A stretch of DNA of 6,521 nucleotides from Ohtaekwangia sp036503775 (GTDB lineage: Bacteria; Bacteroidota; Bacteroidia; Cytophagales; Cyclobacteriaceae): positions 1 through 6,521 of the forward strand of contig DASXWH010000278.1 of NCBI GenBank assembly GCA_036503775.1, in the 5' to 3' direction. Within the stretch, counting starts at the first letter, position 1, and every line of letters begins with the position of its first letter. Below the pieces are notes generated by a model, which ran no database searches, was not told the origin of the DNA, and was given only the letters and a program-made list of their open reading frames with translations. Positions 5,376 to 6,521 of this stretch are shown piece after piece. A program made the translations under genes and the position numbers.

Positions 5376-6521
5376 ATGACCATAGGAATGCTGCTCAACG
5401 CACCGTATCCCAGCGATGTACGGGTGAAAAAAGAAACTGACGCGTTGCTGAAGGCCGGCTTCAAGGTACACCTGCTTTGCCTGCGGAAAAGCGGAGAAAA
5501 CGTTTCTGAAGTGATCAATGGATTACACATCGAACGTATTGATGCTGGCAAAAACAATATACAGCTGGCCCTGTGGGATGTGATCATGTCCATCACCTTT
5601 GTTCACCCGGTATTTAAAAAAGCTATCCCGGGCTGGGTGAAGAAAAACGGCATTGATGTTTTCCACGTACACGATCTTCCCCTGGTAGGTACCGCGCTGG
5701 CCATTCGTAAAGCATCCGGTATACCCGTTATTGCAGACTTCCATGAAAATTATCCGGAAGCGCTTCGCGCCTGGTTCGAGTGGAAACGTAATCCCATTGC
5801 CCGTCTCAAGAACAAGATCTTCATGAATGCCGACCGGTGGACAACCCTGGAAAAACGTGCGGCACTTGAAAGCGACAGGGTTATCGCTGTAGTGGATGAA
5901 ATGAAACAACGGCTGATCACAAGCCACCAGGTCAATCCAAAAAAAGTTACCGTAGTATCGAATACCGAAGACCGCTCCTTCCTGCAGCAACCCGATGACC
6001 CTTCGATCTACCGGAACTTCAGCGGTAAATTCATCATTACGTACTCCGGCAATATCGGTCCGCACCGCGGTGTCGATACAGCAATTAAAGCCATGGGATT
6101 TTTGAAGGCTTACCCGGACATTCAACTGGTGATCATCGGATCAGGCAGTACGGCAGTCATGAATTTCCTCGATCAACTCTCCAAAGAACATACAGACAAA
6201 AACCAGGTTCACTTTCTGGGGCGCCAGCCATTTGAGAAATTCTTTTCATTCATGTGCTACACTTCGGCCAACCTGATCCCGCATAAGTCAAACGATCATA
6301 CGGATAACACCGTGCCGCACAAACTTTTCCAGGCGATGATGGCAGGCAAACCGGTTATTGTAAGCACGAGTGCACCGCTCAACCGGATCATCTCTCAAAC
6401 ACAGGCCGGTATCATTTTCAAGGCCGATGATGAAAAAGACCTGGCCGATAAAATTCTTCATCTGTATCAACATCCCGAGCTGCAAAAGCAAATGGGCGAC
6501 AACGGTATCCGGGCTACGATT
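5376..6521 (+). CDS. GT4-like glycosyltransferase (3' end missing)
   Basis: This is a probable retaining GT-B glycosyltransferase of family 4 type, which transfers a sugar from a nucleotide-sugar to a glycan or lipid acceptor on the cytosolic side. The ATG at 5376 opens 382 codons that run off the window, so perhaps a few tens of residues are missing. The N-terminal domain starts MTIGMLLNAPYPSDVRV, with HVHDLPL at 97-103 and DFHENYPE at 121-128. The C-terminal domain starts near YSGNIGPHRG (223-232), the phosphate-contact glycine loop of GT4. It then has LVIIGSG (251-257), HFLGRQPF (279-286) and VPHKLFQAMMAGKPVIVS (313-330). The family's E-x7-E pair is replaced by N311 and Q319. No membrane segment or signal peptide is present. 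There is no clear Shine-Dalgarno sequence. It lies 116 bp after ruvC on the same strand, probably as a separate unit. Acceptor and sugar are unknown. Confidence 0.92.
   Translation, partial: MTIGMLLNAPYPSDVRVKKETDALLKAGFKVHLLCLRKSGENVSEVINGLHIERIDAGKNNIQLALWDVIMSITFVHPVFKKAIPGWVKKNGIDVFHVHDLPLVGTALAIRKASGIPVIADFHENYPEALRAWFEWKRNPIARLKNKIFMNADRWTTLEKRAALESDRVIAVVDEMKQRLITSHQVNPKKVTVVSNTEDRSFLQQPDDPSIYRNFSGKFIITYSGNIGPHRGVDTAIKAMGFLKAYPDIQLVIIGSGSTAVMNFLDQLSKEHTDKNQVHFLGRQPFEKFFSFMCYTSANLIPHKSNDHTDNTVPHKLFQAMMAGKPVIVSTSAPLNRIISQTQAGIIFKADDEKDLADKILHLYQHPELQKQMGDNGIRATI

Noticed and set aside
5523..6125. A 200-codon open frame on the minus strand inside the GT4 gene
   Set aside because: It is antisense to a gene with clear GT-B motifs, its translation has no recognisable domain, and long antisense frames are common opposite coding DNA of this composition.
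1..6521. Search for CRISPR arrays, tRNA or rRNA genes, insertion sequences, toxin-antitoxin or phage genes
   Set aside because: No spaced direct repeats, cloverleaf-like segments, transposase motifs or terminal inverted repeats were seen, and nearly all the DNA is filled by six ordinary genes.

Overview
The window most likely comes from a chromosome of a Bacteroidota bacterium, plausibly a Cytophagales-type environmental species. The base composition is moderate, there are no clear Shine-Dalgarno motifs before most starts, promoter-like elements resemble the TAnnTTTG type of that phylum, and the gene families are typical of it. This placement is an inference from style and content, not from a marker match.

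Left and middle (1-4635): five genes lie head to tail on the minus strand. In order of transcription they are a membrane-anchored family 2 glycosyltransferase (4635-3535), a small secreted DUF4412/GLPGLI-like protein (3530-2901), a GAF-like plus SpoIIE/RsbU-type PP2C phosphatase (2831-1605), a NodB-type polysaccharide deacetylase (1601-975), and a MurG-like GT-B glycosyltransferase (978 leftward, cut off by the window edge). Junctions are 4 bp, 69 bp, 3 bp and a 4-bp ATGA overlap, so this looks like an operon, with the 69-bp gap the only place for an internal promoter or processing site.

Right (4681-6521): two genes on the plus strand diverge from that operon. The first is ruvC, the Holliday junction resolvase, which starts with GTG at 4681 only 45 bp from the glycosyltransferase start. 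After a 116-bp spacer with small inverted repeats and a promoter-like -7 element comes a GT4-like glycosyltransferase (5376 onward), which is open at the right edge.

Functionally, four of the six genes handle carbohydrate or envelope chemistry: three glycosyltransferases and one de-N-acetylase. A plausible reading is a small locus for making and trimming a surface or envelope glycan, with a serine phosphatase switch encoded within it. The substrate is unknown. ruvC is a housekeeping neighbour. I see no mobile element, CRISPR array, tRNA or rRNA, and no clear novel defence or biosynthetic system. The points most worth checking are the phosphatase embedded between glycan genes, the uncharacterised secreted protein, the loss of both acidic residues of the E-x7-E motif in the GT4 protein, and a strong local excess of the hexamer TTCCGG/CCGGAA.
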